A stretch of 64,000 nt of DNA from Nonomuraea guangzhouensis. GTDB lineage: Bacteria > Actinomycetota > Actinomycetes > Streptosporangiales > Streptosporangiaceae. The stretch is taken from the NCBI RefSeq assembly GCF_019396345.1, contig NZ_JAHKRM010000008.1, positions 1 to 64,000 of the forward strand, written 5' to 3'. Position numbers and translations under genes: made by a program. Each line of letters opens with the position of its first letter. Position 1 is the first letter of the stretch. Under the pieces are notes generated by a model that ran no database searches, was not told where the DNA came from, and was given only the letters and a program-made list of their open reading frames with translations. Positions 48,790-56,616 of the stretch are shown in pieces.

Positions 48790-49368
48790 ATGGATGAGTT
48801 CCGGATCCGGCGGGGGTCGTTCCTCGCCTTCGTGGCCCCGCTCCTGATGCCCCTCGTGCTCTTCTTCGCGGTGTGCCTGCTGCTCGGCGCCATCCTGACG
48901 GGCAGTTCGATCGCCGGCGTGCTGATCGGCCTCCTCGGCGCCTGCGCGCTCCTCGGCGTTCTGGCGGTCAAGCATCGGCGGATGGTGGCGGGCACCGTCG
49001 TACGTTTCTCCCCGCAGGGCGTGGAGCTGGCGGACGCCTACGGCTTCCGCCTCCGGCTGGAGTGGGCCCGGATGGAGCGCATTGACGTCGTGGAGAGCCG
49101 GATGGCCAGTCCCCGTACGATCGGGCGCCTCGGCGGCGTCCGGGTCCGTGCTGGCGCTCTGCGGTCCGCCGGGCTGATCGGCTGGGGCACCCGGGAGGTG
49201 CCGCCGCGTGTGCCCCGCTGGATGCGGGCCCAGCTCGCCGCGGGGCCCGTCGATCCGCGGACCGGCCTCCAGTGGCTCGGCATCCCGCTCGGCGCCATCG
49301 ACCCGCTCTGGGAACGCGGCCCGATGGGCGACTGGGTCCGCCGCCAAAGGCCCGATCTGCTGGCCTGA
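48790..49368 (+). CDS. Membrane protein with PH-like domain, unknown function
   Basis: The 192-residue protein has two N-terminal membrane segments (SFLAFVAPLLMPLVLFFAVC and IAGVLIGLLGACALLGVLAV) then a soluble beta-rich domain (VVRFSPQGVELADAYGFRLRLEWARMERIDVVESR) resembling bacterial PH domains. ATG 48790 follows the tRNA terminator; an ATG at 48760 in the same frame lies inside the terminator hairpin and is less likely. Proteins of this kind follow tRNA-Gln in several actinomycetes. No ribosome binding site is visible except the T-rich stem end. Confidence 0.72.
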   Translation: MDEFRIRRGSFLAFVAPLLMPLVLFFAVCLLLGAILTGSSIAGVLIGLLGACALLGVLAVKHRRMVAGTVVRFSPQGVELADAYGFRLRLEWARMERIDVVESRMASPRTIGRLGGVRVRAGALRSAGLIGWGTREVPPRVPRWMRAQLAAGPVDPRTGLQWLGIPLGAIDPLWERGPMGDWVRRQRPDLLA

Positions 49369-49448
49369 TAGTGGTTTGGAGGTGCTCCGAGGGTGCGGTA
49401 GAGTTACCTGCGTTGCCGGGGAAACCCGGCACCATCGCTTGTGGACAG

Positions 49449-49521
49449 GGTCCCGTCGTCTAGTGGCCCAGGACGCCGCCCTCTCAAGGCGGTAGCGCCG
49501 GTTCGAATCCGGTCGGGACTA
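49449..49521 (+). tRNA. tRNA-Glu (CUC), copy 1
   Basis: Acceptor GGTCCCG pairs with CGGGACT, anticodon stem CCGCC/GGCGG encloses the loop CTCTCAA with anticodon CTC, T-arm GCCGG-TTCGAAT-CCGGT. The bases after the discriminator A read CCA, so this copy encodes the CCA end. It is charged by GltX. Confidence 0.95.
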
Positions 49522-49544
49522 CCACTGTCACACAAGCTCACGAA

Positions 49545-49617
49545 GGTCCCGTCGTCTAGTGGCCCAGGACGCCGCCCTCTCAAGGCGGTAGCGCCGGTTC
49601 GAATCCGGTCGGGACTA
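49545..49617 (+). tRNA. tRNA-Glu (CUC), copy 2
   Basis: The 73 bases are identical to copy 1, placed 96 bases downstream. Here the discriminator A is followed by CAT, so CCA must be added after transcription. Confidence 0.95.
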
Positions 49618-49630
49618 CATTTTTTCACCG

Positions 49631-49664
49631 CTCTCGGTCGCGCACAGCGCCGAGGGCTTTTTTA
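49631..49664 (+). terminator. Terminator of the tRNA-Glu pair
   Basis: CTCGG at 49633-49637 pairs with CCGAG at 49650-49654 and is followed by GGC and six T residues. The stem is short but well placed behind the second tRNA. Confidence 0.6.
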
Positions 49665-49733
49665 TTGGCCCCGCTGTGAAGCACGCGAATGGCGCCGCCC
49701 CAGCAACTGGAGCGGCGCCATCCGTACGACTGC

Positions 49734-51455
49734 CTAGGAGTTGGAGCGGGCCTTGAACAGCGCCCGCCGCGCCGCCTTGGCGACCTGCTTGTCGGGGTGG
49801 ACCTGCGAGATCAGGTCGAGCAGCTCTTCGACGTGCGCGTGCGGGATCTTCCAGATCACCTCGAGCAGGTTGTTGAGCAGCTCGGGCCCGATGTCCCGCA
49901 GGCTGCCGACGAACTCCGACCTGCCGAGCCCGGCCGAGATCGTCCACATGTCGAGGATCAGCCAGTGGGTGTCGTCCTGCGTCGGCTCCGGCGCGTCCGG
50001 CACCTGAAGCTGGCTCAGGTGCGTGGCCGCGTACGGGCGCAGCGACGACTGCTTCAGCGCTTCCTGCCAGGCCGGGATGGCCGCCTCACCGAGCGTGCCG
50101 ACCACGCTGGCCGCCTGCACCCGGATGAGCGCGTCGGACTCGTCCTGGGCGGCGGCCTCCAGCAGCTCCTCGGCCGCCTTGCCCGGCTCGCGCAGCCGCA
50201 TCCAGTCGGCGAACTCGGCGTCGGCCTCCTCCTCCGGCAGCTCGGCGCTGAGCGCGAGCAGCTCGTGGGCGCTCATCGAGTCGATGGCCGGACGCGCGTC
50301 GACCTCGATGTCGGAGTCGTCGACCAGATGGACGACGCCCTCGGTGCCCAGCGGCGTGAGGCTGACCGTCTGGCCGTCGGCCTCCACCATGCCGTAGCCG
50401 GTCAGCCAGGCGATCGCCCCGGCGAGCGGGTCGCCCGCCGCCTCCCAGGCGTCGGCGCCCAGCTCGTCGAGCTCGGCGGCGGCCTCGGACAGCTCCTGGC
50501 CGAGCTCGCCGACGTCGCGGGAGCCGCCCCCGAGGAGCAGCCGGACCAGCACGCCCCGTGTGAGGCCCGCCAGGGCCATCGTGAGGTCCTCGTCGGGCAG
50601 CTCGGGGTCGCCGTAGTCGACCGAGTGCAGGCCGAGCATCCAGGCGTCGAGCACGTCCTCGTCGTCGTCGAACGGCCACTCGGACGTGTCGTCCTGGACG
50701 CCCACGGTGTTGGCGTCACCCGGCTCCAGGAACTCCAGGTCGACGGCGAGGTTCCAGACGTTCCACAGCTGCGGGACGGCCTCGGCGAGCGAGCCGTCGG
50801 TCTCCGGCCTGGGCAGCCCGACGGCGGCCAGCGCCTCAGCCACCTCGTCGTCGGAGAGCAGGGTGTCTTCCCCCACCCGGCGCCCCGAACCCACCCACAG
50901 AGCCAGGTCGCGGGCCTGGGCGATCAGCGGCACGGTGCGGGCGGCCGCGGCCAGCTCGGAGTCGGGGCGCAGCCTGATCGTGTCGAGGTCGGCCAGCGCG
51001 TCGGCGAACGGCTCGAAGTCGCCCAGGTCGCCGATCTCCTCCTCCTCCTCCTCGTCGTCGCCTTCGGCGTCGTCGTCCAGGAGGTCCTCCATCAGCTCGA
51101 CGAAGTCGTCCTCGACGTCGTCGAGCTCGGCCTGCAGGTCGGAGAGGGAGTCCGAACCCTCGGTGAGCCGTCCGGTCTGGGAGAGGAACGTCAGGTACGC
51201 GTCCACGGCGGGCAGCATCCCGTCGGCGGCGGCGTCGGGGTCCTCCACGACCTTGGGCATGCGGTCGAGCAGCAGGTTGCGCAGGTCGGCACGCTTCCAC
51301 GTGCCGAGATCCTGGGAGAAGGCGAGGCGGTGCCACAGCGCCGCTGGTCCCACGAGCTCGGGGTCGCTCTCGGGCGCGTTGGCACGTGCCCACATGATGA
51401 ACTCTTCGAGCAGGGGTCGCAGCTCAGTGGCGGCTACCTCGATGCGATCTGTCAC
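49734..51455 (-). CDS. Large acidic protein of unknown function
   Basis: The 573-residue protein is strongly acidic, with an Asp/Glu block DDDAEGDDEEEEEE near residue 130 that probably is a flexible linker. Before it is a helical domain (LRPLLEEFIMWARANAP, KRADLRNLLLDRMPKVV), after it a wHTH-like region (GYGMVEADGQTVSLTPLGTEGV, residues 355-385) and C-terminal HEAT-like repeats (ALIRVQAASVVGTLGEAAIPAWQEAL, KQVAKAARRALFKARSNS). Proteins of this sort are conserved in actinomycetes near ndgR-leuCD; no function is known. It is cytoplasmic. Divergent in part from the tRNA-Glu pair. Confidence 0.83.
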   Translation of the reverse strand: MTDRIEVAATELRPLLEEFIMWARANAPESDPELVGPAALWHRLAFSQDLGTWKRADLRNLLLDRMPKVVEDPDAAADGMLPAVDAYLTFLSQTGRLTEGSDSLSDLQAELDDVEDDFVELMEDLLDDDAEGDDEEEEEEIGDLGDFEPFADALADLDTIRLRPDSELAAAARTVPLIAQARDLALWVGSGRRVGEDTLLSDDEVAEALAAVGLPRPETDGSLAEAVPQLWNVWNLAVDLEFLEPGDANTVGVQDDTSEWPFDDDEDVLDAWMLGLHSVDYGDPELPDEDLTMALAGLTRGVLVRLLLGGGSRDVGELGQELSEAAAELDELGADAWEAAGDPLAGAIAWLTGYGMVEADGQTVSLTPLGTEGVVHLVDDSDIEVDARPAIDSMSAHELLALSAELPEEEADAEFADWMRLREPGKAAEELLEAAAQDESDALIRVQAASVVGTLGEAAIPAWQEALKQSSLRPYAATHLSQLQVPDAPEPTQDDTHWLILDMWTISAGLGRSEFVGSLRDIGPELLNNLLEVIWKIPHAHVEELLDLISQVHPDKQVAKAARRALFKARSNS

Positions 51456-51513
51456 GCACTCAGGCTAGTGCGCCCGCGAGGCACTCGGCTCCCCAAATAA
51501 GCGCTTTTGCTGA

Positions 51514-52230
51514 TCATGACGTGCGACGCATGGCCTCGGTGATGCGCTCAGCCGCTGCCATCACGGGCACGGCGTGCAGTCGGCCAGGGGCTCGCGTCAG
51601 CCGTTCGATGGGTCCGGAAACCGAGACCGCCGCGATGACCTTGCCGCCGCTGCCCCTTATCGGCGCGGAGACGCTGGCCACTCCCTGCTCGCGCTCGCCG
51701 ACGCTGTGCGCCCAGCCCCTGCGCCGCACCGACGCCAGCGTGGCCGCGGTGAACTTGGCGCCGCGCAGCCCCCGGTGCAGGCGGTCGGGCTCCTCCCACG
51801 CCAGCAGGATCTGGGCGGCCGAACCCGCCGTCATCGGCAGCGCCGAGCCCACGGGCACGGTGTCGCGCAACCCGCTGGCCCGTTCGGCCGCGGCGACGCA
51901 GACCCGCTCGTCGCCCTGGCGCCGGTAGAGCTGCGCGCTCTCGCCGGTCAGGTCGCGCAGTTGCATTAACACGGGCGCGGCCACCGCGAGCAGCCGGTCC
52001 TCGCCCGCCGCGGTGGACAACTCGGAAAGCCGCGGGCCGAGCACGAACCTGCCCTGCGTGTCGCGGGTCACGATGCGGTGGTGCTCGAGTGCGACGGCGA
52101 GCCGGTGGGCCGTGGGTCTGGCCAGGCCGGTGGCCTGGACCAGCTGAGCCAGCGAAGCGGGACCCGCTTCGAGGGCATTGAGTACCAGAACGGCCTTGTC
52201 CAGTACGCCGACTCCGCTAGAGTTGTCCAT
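51514..52230 (-). CDS. ndgR: IclR-family regulator, NdgR-like
   Basis: The 238-residue protein has the IclR winged helix-turn-helix (VLDKAVLVLNALEAG, SLAQLVQATGLARPTAHRLAVALEHHRIV) and an effector domain with LRDTVPVGSALPMTAGSAAQI, and VSAPIRGSGGKVIAAVSVSG. Its position directly divergent from leuCD matches NdgR of Streptomyces, which controls leuCD and amino-acid-dependent growth. The 60-base spacer to leuC carries both promoters; a site for the regulator is expected there but no clean dyad is visible. Confidence 0.9.
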   Translation of the reverse strand: MDNSSGVGVLDKAVLVLNALEAGPASLAQLVQATGLARPTAHRLAVALEHHRIVTRDTQGRFVLGPRLSELSTAAGEDRLLAVAAPVLMQLRDLTGESAQLYRRQGDERVCVAAAERASGLRDTVPVGSALPMTAGSAAQILLAWEEPDRLHRGLRGAKFTAATLASVRRRGWAHSVGEREQGVASVSAPIRGSGGKVIAAVSVSGPIERLTRAPGRLHAVPVMAAAERITEAMRRTS

Positions 52231-52290
52231 ACACCGATACTGCCGTCTCGACATATGAGAAGGCAAGTCGGAATCAACCAGGAGGAGATC

Positions 52291-53679
52291 ATGGCCCGCA
52301 CATTGGCGGAGAAGGTCTGGGAGCAGCATGTCGTGCGCCGCGCCGACGGCGAACCCGACCTCCTCTACATCGACCTGCACCTCATTCACGAGGTGACCAG
52401 CCCGCAGGCGTTCGACGGTCTCCGTCTCGCCGGTCGGCCCGTGCGCAGGCCTGAGCTCACCATCGCCACCGAAGACCACAACGTGCCGACCGTGCTCGGC
52501 CCGATCGCCGACCCGGTGTCCAAGACCCAGGTCGAGACGCTGCGCAAGAACGCCGCCGAGTTCGGGATCCGGCTCTACCCTATGGGCGACGCGGGCCAGG
52601 GCGTGGTCCACATCATCGGCCCGCAGTTCGGCCTGACCCAGCCGGGCATGACGATCGTGTGCGGTGACTCCCACACCTCCACGCACGGCGCGTTCGGCGG
52701 CATCGCGTTCGGCATCGGCACCTCCGAGGTCGAGCACGTGCTGGCCACCCAGACGCTGCCGGCCTACCGGCCCAAGACGATGGCCATCGAGGTCACGGGC
52801 GAGCTGCCCGTCGGCGTCACGGCCAAGGACCTGATCCTGGCCATCATCGCCAAGATCGGCACCGGCGGCGGCCAGGGTTACATCGTCGAATACCGCGGCG
52901 AGGCCATCCGCAAGCTCTCCATGGAGGGCCGCATGACGGTCTGCAACATGTCGATCGAGGCCGGCGCCCGCGCGGGCCTGATCGCGCCCGACGAGACCAC
53001 GTTCGCCTACCTCAAGGGCCGCCGGCACGCGCCGACGGGCGAGGCGTGGGACCAGGCCGTCGAATACTGGAAGTCGCTGCGCACCGACGACGACGCCGAG
53101 TTCGACCGGGTGGTCGAGATCGACGCCTCGACGCTCACGCCGTACGTCACCTGGGGCACCAACCCCGGCCAGGGCCTGCCGTTGAACGCGTCCGTGCCCA
53201 GTCCTGAAGACTTCGCCGACCCGATCGCGCGGTCGGCGGCCGAGCGGGCGCTCGAGTACATGGGCCTCACGGCCGGCACGCCACTGCGCGAGATCGAGGT
53301 CGACACGGTCTTCGTCGGCTCGTGCACCAACGGCCGCATCGAGGACCTGCGCGCCGCCGCCGAGATCCTGCGCGGCCGCCAGGTGGCCACCCGCACGCTG
53401 ATCGTGCCCGGCTCGATGATGGTCAAGGCCCAGGCCGAGCAGGAGGGCCTGCACGAGGTGTTCAAGGCCGCGGGCGCCGAGTGGCGCGAGGCGGGCTGCT
53501 CGATGTGCCTCGGCATGAACCCCGACACGCTCAAGCCGGGCGAGCGCAGCGCCTCCACCTCCAACCGCAACTTCGAGGGCCGTCAGGGCAAGGGTGGCCG
53601 CACCCACCTGGTGTCGCCGCAGGTCGCCGCCGCGACCGCCGTCACCGGCCATCTGACCGCCCCCGCCGACCTCGCTTAG
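52291..53679 (+). CDS. leuC: Isopropylmalate isomerase large subunit
   Basis: The 462-residue aconitase-family protein carries the [4Fe-4S] ligands: Cys in FVGSCTNGRIEDL and the pair in AGCSMCLGMNPD, with the substrate region CGDSHTSTHGAFGG and HTSTHGA loop. With LeuD it isomerises 2- to 3-isopropylmalate and also serves the citramalate route. The start is ATG 52291 with AGGAGGAG directly upstream; the frame is open further up through the ndgR promoter. Confidence 0.97.
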   Translation: MARTLAEKVWEQHVVRRADGEPDLLYIDLHLIHEVTSPQAFDGLRLAGRPVRRPELTIATEDHNVPTVLGPIADPVSKTQVETLRKNAAEFGIRLYPMGDAGQGVVHIIGPQFGLTQPGMTIVCGDSHTSTHGAFGGIAFGIGTSEVEHVLATQTLPAYRPKTMAIEVTGELPVGVTAKDLILAIIAKIGTGGGQGYIVEYRGEAIRKLSMEGRMTVCNMSIEAGARAGLIAPDETTFAYLKGRRHAPTGEAWDQAVEYWKSLRTDDDAEFDRVVEIDASTLTPYVTWGTNPGQGLPLNASVPSPEDFADPIARSAAERALEYMGLTAGTPLREIEVDTVFVGSCTNGRIEDLRAAAEILRGRQVATRTLIVPGSMMVKAQAEQEGLHEVFKAAGAEWREAGCSMCLGMNPDTLKPGERSASTSNRNFEGRQGKGGRTHLVSPQVAAATAVTGHLTAPADLA

Positions 53680-53691
53680 GAGAGCCTTCCG

Positions 53692-54279
53692 ATGGACGCC
53701 TTCACCACCCACACCGGTACGGCGGTGCCGCTGCGCCGCAGCAACGTCGACACCGACCAGATCATCCCGGCCGTCTGGCTCAAGCAGGTCAGCCGGACCG
53801 GGTTCGAGAAGGGCCTGTTCGCCGCCTGGCGCGAGGACCCGACGTTCGTGCTCAACGACCCGTCCTACGACGGCGCCTCGATCCTCGTCTCGGGTCCCGA
53901 CTTCGGCACCGGCTCCTCGCGCGAGCACGCCGTGTGGGCTCTGCAGCAGTACGGCTTCCGCGTCGTGATCGCCGCCAGGTTCGGCGACATCTTCCGCAAC
54001 AACTCCACCAAGATGGGCCTGCTCCCCGTCATCCTGCCGGGCGAGAAGGTCGAGGCCCTGCAGGCGGCCGTCGAGGCCGAGCCGGGGCTGGCGGTGACCG
54101 TCGACCTCGCCGATCGCCAGGTCCGCTGGGCCGATGAGGTCGTCGGTTTCGAGATCGACGACTACACCCGCTGGCGCCTCATGGAGGGCCTCGACGACAT
54201 CGGACTGACCCTGCGTCATGCCGATGATGTGGCGACGTACGAGAATGGTCGGCAGCCATGGCTGCCGACGACCGTCTAG
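53692..54279 (+). CDS. leuD: Isopropylmalate isomerase small subunit
   Basis: The 195-residue subunit has the swivel-domain motifs: VPLRRSNVDTDQIIPA near the start, DFGTGSSREHAVWALQQYGF with the substrate-binding GSSREH, and AARFGDIFRNNSTKMGLLPV. It forms a heterodimer with LeuC. It begins 12 bases after leuC with AGGAGAG, and its end overlaps the next small gene by 22 bases. Confidence 0.96.
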   Translation: MDAFTTHTGTAVPLRRSNVDTDQIIPAVWLKQVSRTGFEKGLFAAWREDPTFVLNDPSYDGASILVSGPDFGTGSSREHAVWALQQYGFRVVIAARFGDIFRNNSTKMGLLPVILPGEKVEALQAAVEAEPGLAVTVDLADRQVRWADEVVGFEIDDYTRWRLMEGLDDIGLTLRHADDVATYENGRQPWLPTTV

Positions 54280-54497
54280 AAGACGACGCACTGGCGCGGC
54301 GGCTGCGCGAAGCGCACCGCCGCGTCCGCATGCTGCCCGCAGCCGAAAAGGAACGGCTGGCCCGCCGCTATGTGGCGATCTGCGATCTGGCCAAGCGGGA
54401 TCCGGAAAGGGCGGCCGCCCGCCTCGAGGCGTTTCTCGAAGCGCTCGACAGCGATTTCGACACGCCACGCGCACCCGAAAACACGCTCGGTGATTGA
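54258..54497 (+). CDS. Small helical protein behind leuD
   Basis: A 79-residue, highly charged helical protein (DALARRLREAHRRVRMLPAAEKERLARRYVA is the core region). It starts inside leuD (overlap 22 bases) and ends 100 bases before the HU gene, so it is translated from the leuCD message. No family recognised; conserved placement between leuD and hup in actinomycetes is my recollection, not shown here. Confidence 0.7.
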   Translation: MAADDRLEDDALARRLREAHRRVRMLPAAEKERLARRYVAICDLAKRDPERAAARLEAFLEALDSDFDTPRAPENTLGD

Positions 54498-54596
54498 GTT
54501 CCCTCGCGATCCCGCCTACTTTCGAGCGCGTAAGGGGTTTCTACGTAAGAACTCATGAGCTGGAACCCCGAGCCGTAACTGGGGGAGCAGAACTTT

Positions 54597-54896
54597 ATGA
54601 ACAAGCGAGAACTCGTCGATGCCATCGCAGATCGGGTGGGCGACAGGAAAACGGCCACGGAGGCCGTGAACGCGATCATCGACGCCGTCCAGAAGGCGGT
54701 CGCCAGCGGGGACAAGGTCTCGATCACCGGCTTCGGCGCTTTCGAGATGGTCCACAAGCCGGCCAGGAGCGCTCGCAATCCGTCAACGGGTGCCGAAATC
54801 CGGGTCGCGGAGAGCTGGGGACCCAAGTTCCGTCCGGGCTCGGACTTCAAGGAACTGGTGAACGTCGGCGGCAAGAAGCTCGCGAAGAAGAAGTAA
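54597..54896 (+). CDS. HU-family DNA-binding protein
   Basis: A 99-residue HU: MNKRELVDAIADRVGDRKTA helical start, KVSITGFGAFEMVHKPARSARNPSTG, the beta-arm that embraces DNA, and a Lys-rich end KKLAKKK. It lacks the long Lys/Ala tail of the HupS/HupB type, so it is the short vegetative form. It condenses and bends DNA. It is followed by a strong terminator. Confidence 0.96.
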   Translation: MNKRELVDAIADRVGDRKTATEAVNAIIDAVQKAVASGDKVSITGFGAFEMVHKPARSARNPSTGAEIRVAESWGPKFRPGSDFKELVNVGGKKLAKKK

Positions 54897-54913
54897 GGCA
54901 AAGAGGCAGCCGG

Positions 54914-54950
54914 GCGCCCGGTCCCCGTCGTGGGGCCGGGCGTTTCCTTA
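54914..54950 (+). terminator. HU-gene terminator
   Basis: CGCCCGGTCCCC pairs with GGGGCCGGGCG around a GTCGT loop, with GTTTCC following. It starts 18 bases after the stop of the HU gene. Confidence 0.8.
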
Positions 54951-55151
54951 TGCGGGCAGCGGAAAGGTCGACAGCGTTATGTAGGTGATCTCGTCATCCG
55001 CCATCGCGAGGCGGACCCGCTGCCCCGAGCGCAGCAGCCGCAGCGGCCCCGCGTCGAAGGCGGGCGTGCCGAACTCCAGCACGGTCCCGTCATCGAGGAA
55101 GACCGTGCCGGAACGCGTCACCGGATCGAAACTGCGTACCGTCGCCTGCAT
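54948..55151 (-). CDS. Small cold-shock-like/OB-type protein
   Basis: The 67-residue protein reads MQATVRSFDPVTRSGTVFLD, VLEFGTPAFDAGPLRLLRSG and QRVRLAMADDEITYITLSTF: the five-strand pattern of a shortened cold-shock-like domain, with GTVFLDDG corresponding to the RNP-type turn but without the aromatic RNP residues. Function unknown, possibly nucleic-acid binding. Small conserved gene between hup and cofC. It ends within the HU terminator, from the other side. Confidence 0.72.
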   Translation of the reverse strand: MQATVRSFDPVTRSGTVFLDDGTVLEFGTPAFDAGPLRLLRSGQRVRLAMADDEITYITLSTFPLPA

Positions 55152-55191
55152 GTGGACCAGCGTAAACGGTGGGGATCGGCGCGGCGAGGCG

Positions 55192-55827
55192 TCACGAAGG
55201 CGGCCACAGCTCGGCGACCACCGCCGCGGTGTGCCGCCCCAGCCCCAGGGCGATGGCGGCACGCAGGTCGTCGGGGGTGTCCACGTCGCGTCTGACCGAG
55301 TCGATGCCCTCCGGGCACAGCTCCTTGGCGCCGCCCGCCAGGTGCTTGGCCCGCGACTCCCCGCCGAAGCGCGGCGTGAACGGGCGACCCGGTCGTACCC
55401 CGTAGAAGGTGGTGCCGACATCGAGCGCGTCCGGCACGAAGGACTGGTCGAACTCCGCCGCGCAGGCCAGCGCGGTGGCCAGCTCCGCCGGGCGGAGCGC
55501 GGGCAGGTCGGCCTGCAGGGCGCCGACCGCGTCGCCGGGCGCGAGGCGTACGGCGTGCGCCGCGCCCGTGCGCAGGGCGGTGTTGAGGCCCCGGTCGGGG
55601 TCGTGCACCACCTCGGCGCCCAGCGCGGTCAGCGGCCCGGCGGCGGCCGGGTCGGCGGTCACCACGATTACCCGGGCCACCAGCGGGCAGGAGAGCGCCG
55701 CCGCGACGGTGTCGCAGGCGACGGCGACGGCCAGCCGGGTGCGGTGGGGGCCCGTGGCGGCCGCCAGCCGCGTCTTGGCCGCGACCAGCGTCTTCACCGG
55801 AATGACCAGTGACCAGCGGATGCTCAT
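55192..55827 (-). CDS. cofC: 2-phospho-L-lactate guanylyltransferase (F420 synthesis)
   Basis: The 211-residue nucleotidyltransferase has the CofC motifs VIPVKTLVAAKTRLAAA, VVTADPAAAGPLTALGAEVVHDPDRGLNTALRTGA and GALQADLPALRP, and GVRPGRPFTPRFGGESRAKH that forms the substrate side. It makes the activated lactyl- or phosphoenolpyruvyl-guanosine used by CofD to make coenzyme F420. Start ATG 55827 (MSIRWSLVIPVK). It is convergent with nothing and divergent from plsC; a typical actinomycete neighbour set. Confidence 0.93.
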   Translation of the reverse strand: MSIRWSLVIPVKTLVAAKTRLAAATGPHRTRLAVAVACDTVAAALSCPLVARVIVVTADPAAAGPLTALGAEVVHDPDRGLNTALRTGAAHAVRLAPGDAVGALQADLPALRPAELATALACAAEFDQSFVPDALDVGTTFYGVRPGRPFTPRFGGESRAKHLAGGAKELCPEGIDSVRRDVDTPDDLRAAIALGLGRHTAAVVAELWPPS

Positions 55828-55901
55828 AGGGTTAAGCATCGCGCCTCGACATCCCATGCGGCCAACCGGGAGACTTGGGGCGCAGACCGTAGGAGGAGAT
55901 C

Positions 55902-56612
55902 ATGAGCCGCCCCACGCGCCCATCGCGTTTCTGGGAGACCCTGGCCGTAGTGATCGTGAAACCACTGTCATGGCTCCTGATCAAGAAGGACTGGCGCAAG
56001 GGCGAGCGCATCCCCCGCACCGGCGGCGTGATCATCGCGGCGAACCACCTCTCCTGGACCGACCCCGTCCTGCTGTCGCACTTCCTCTACAACAACGGGC
56101 GCTGGCCCGTCATCCTGGCCAAGTCCGTGCTGTTCAAGGTGCCGCTCCTCGGCCACGCCATCCGCTCCCTGCGGGCCATCCCGGTCGAGCGGGGCAGCAA
56201 CGAGGCGGCCAGGTCGCTGCACGAGTCGTCGGCGCGGCTGAAGGACGGCGCCGCGATCTTCTTCTACCCCGAGGGCACCTGCACCCGGGATCCCGACCTG
56301 TGGCCCATGGTCGGCAAGACGGGCGCGGCGCGGCTGGCCCTGGAGAGCGGCGCGCCGGTGATCCCGGTGGCCCACTGGGGCGCGCAGGAACTGCTGCCTT
56401 ATGGGGACAAACGGCTCAGGCTGTTCCCGCGCAAGACGTTCCGCGTGATGGTGGGGCCGCCGGTCGACCTGTCGTCATACGCCGGCAAGCCGCCGGAGGC
56501 CGAGGTGTTGCGCGCGGCCACCCACGACATCATGATGGCGATCACCGCTCAGCTCGCGGAGCTGCGCGGACAGAAGGCCCCTGAGGCTCCCTACGACCCC
56601 GCCGGACGGTGA
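55902..56612 (+). CDS. plsC: 1-acyl-glycerol-3-phosphate acyltransferase
   Basis: The 236-residue membrane-associated enzyme has the acyltransferase blocks IAANHLSWTDPVLLS (NHxxxxD, near residue 45), IPVERGSNEAA and FFYPEGTCTRDPDLWP (EGT) and the block IV proline region VIPVAHWG. It acylates lysophosphatidate to phosphatidate. AGGAGGAG precedes ATG 55902. The gene stops four bases before gpsA, so the two are one operon for phospholipid synthesis. Confidence 0.94.
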   Translation: MSRPTRPSRFWETLAVVIVKPLSWLLIKKDWRKGERIPRTGGVIIAANHLSWTDPVLLSHFLYNNGRWPVILAKSVLFKVPLLGHAIRSLRAIPVERGSNEAARSLHESSARLKDGAAIFFYPEGTCTRDPDLWPMVGKTGAARLALESGAPVIPVAHWGAQELLPYGDKRLRLFPRKTFRVMVGPPVDLSSYAGKPPEAEVLRAATHDIMMAITAQLAELRGQKAPEAPYDPAGR

Positions 56613-56616
56613 CGGC

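Noticed and set aside
48514..49347. N-terminal extension of the M3 peptidase frame
   Set aside because: It passes through the tRNA-Gln gene and its terminator; a good ribosome binding site and the family start at TTG 48513 exist.
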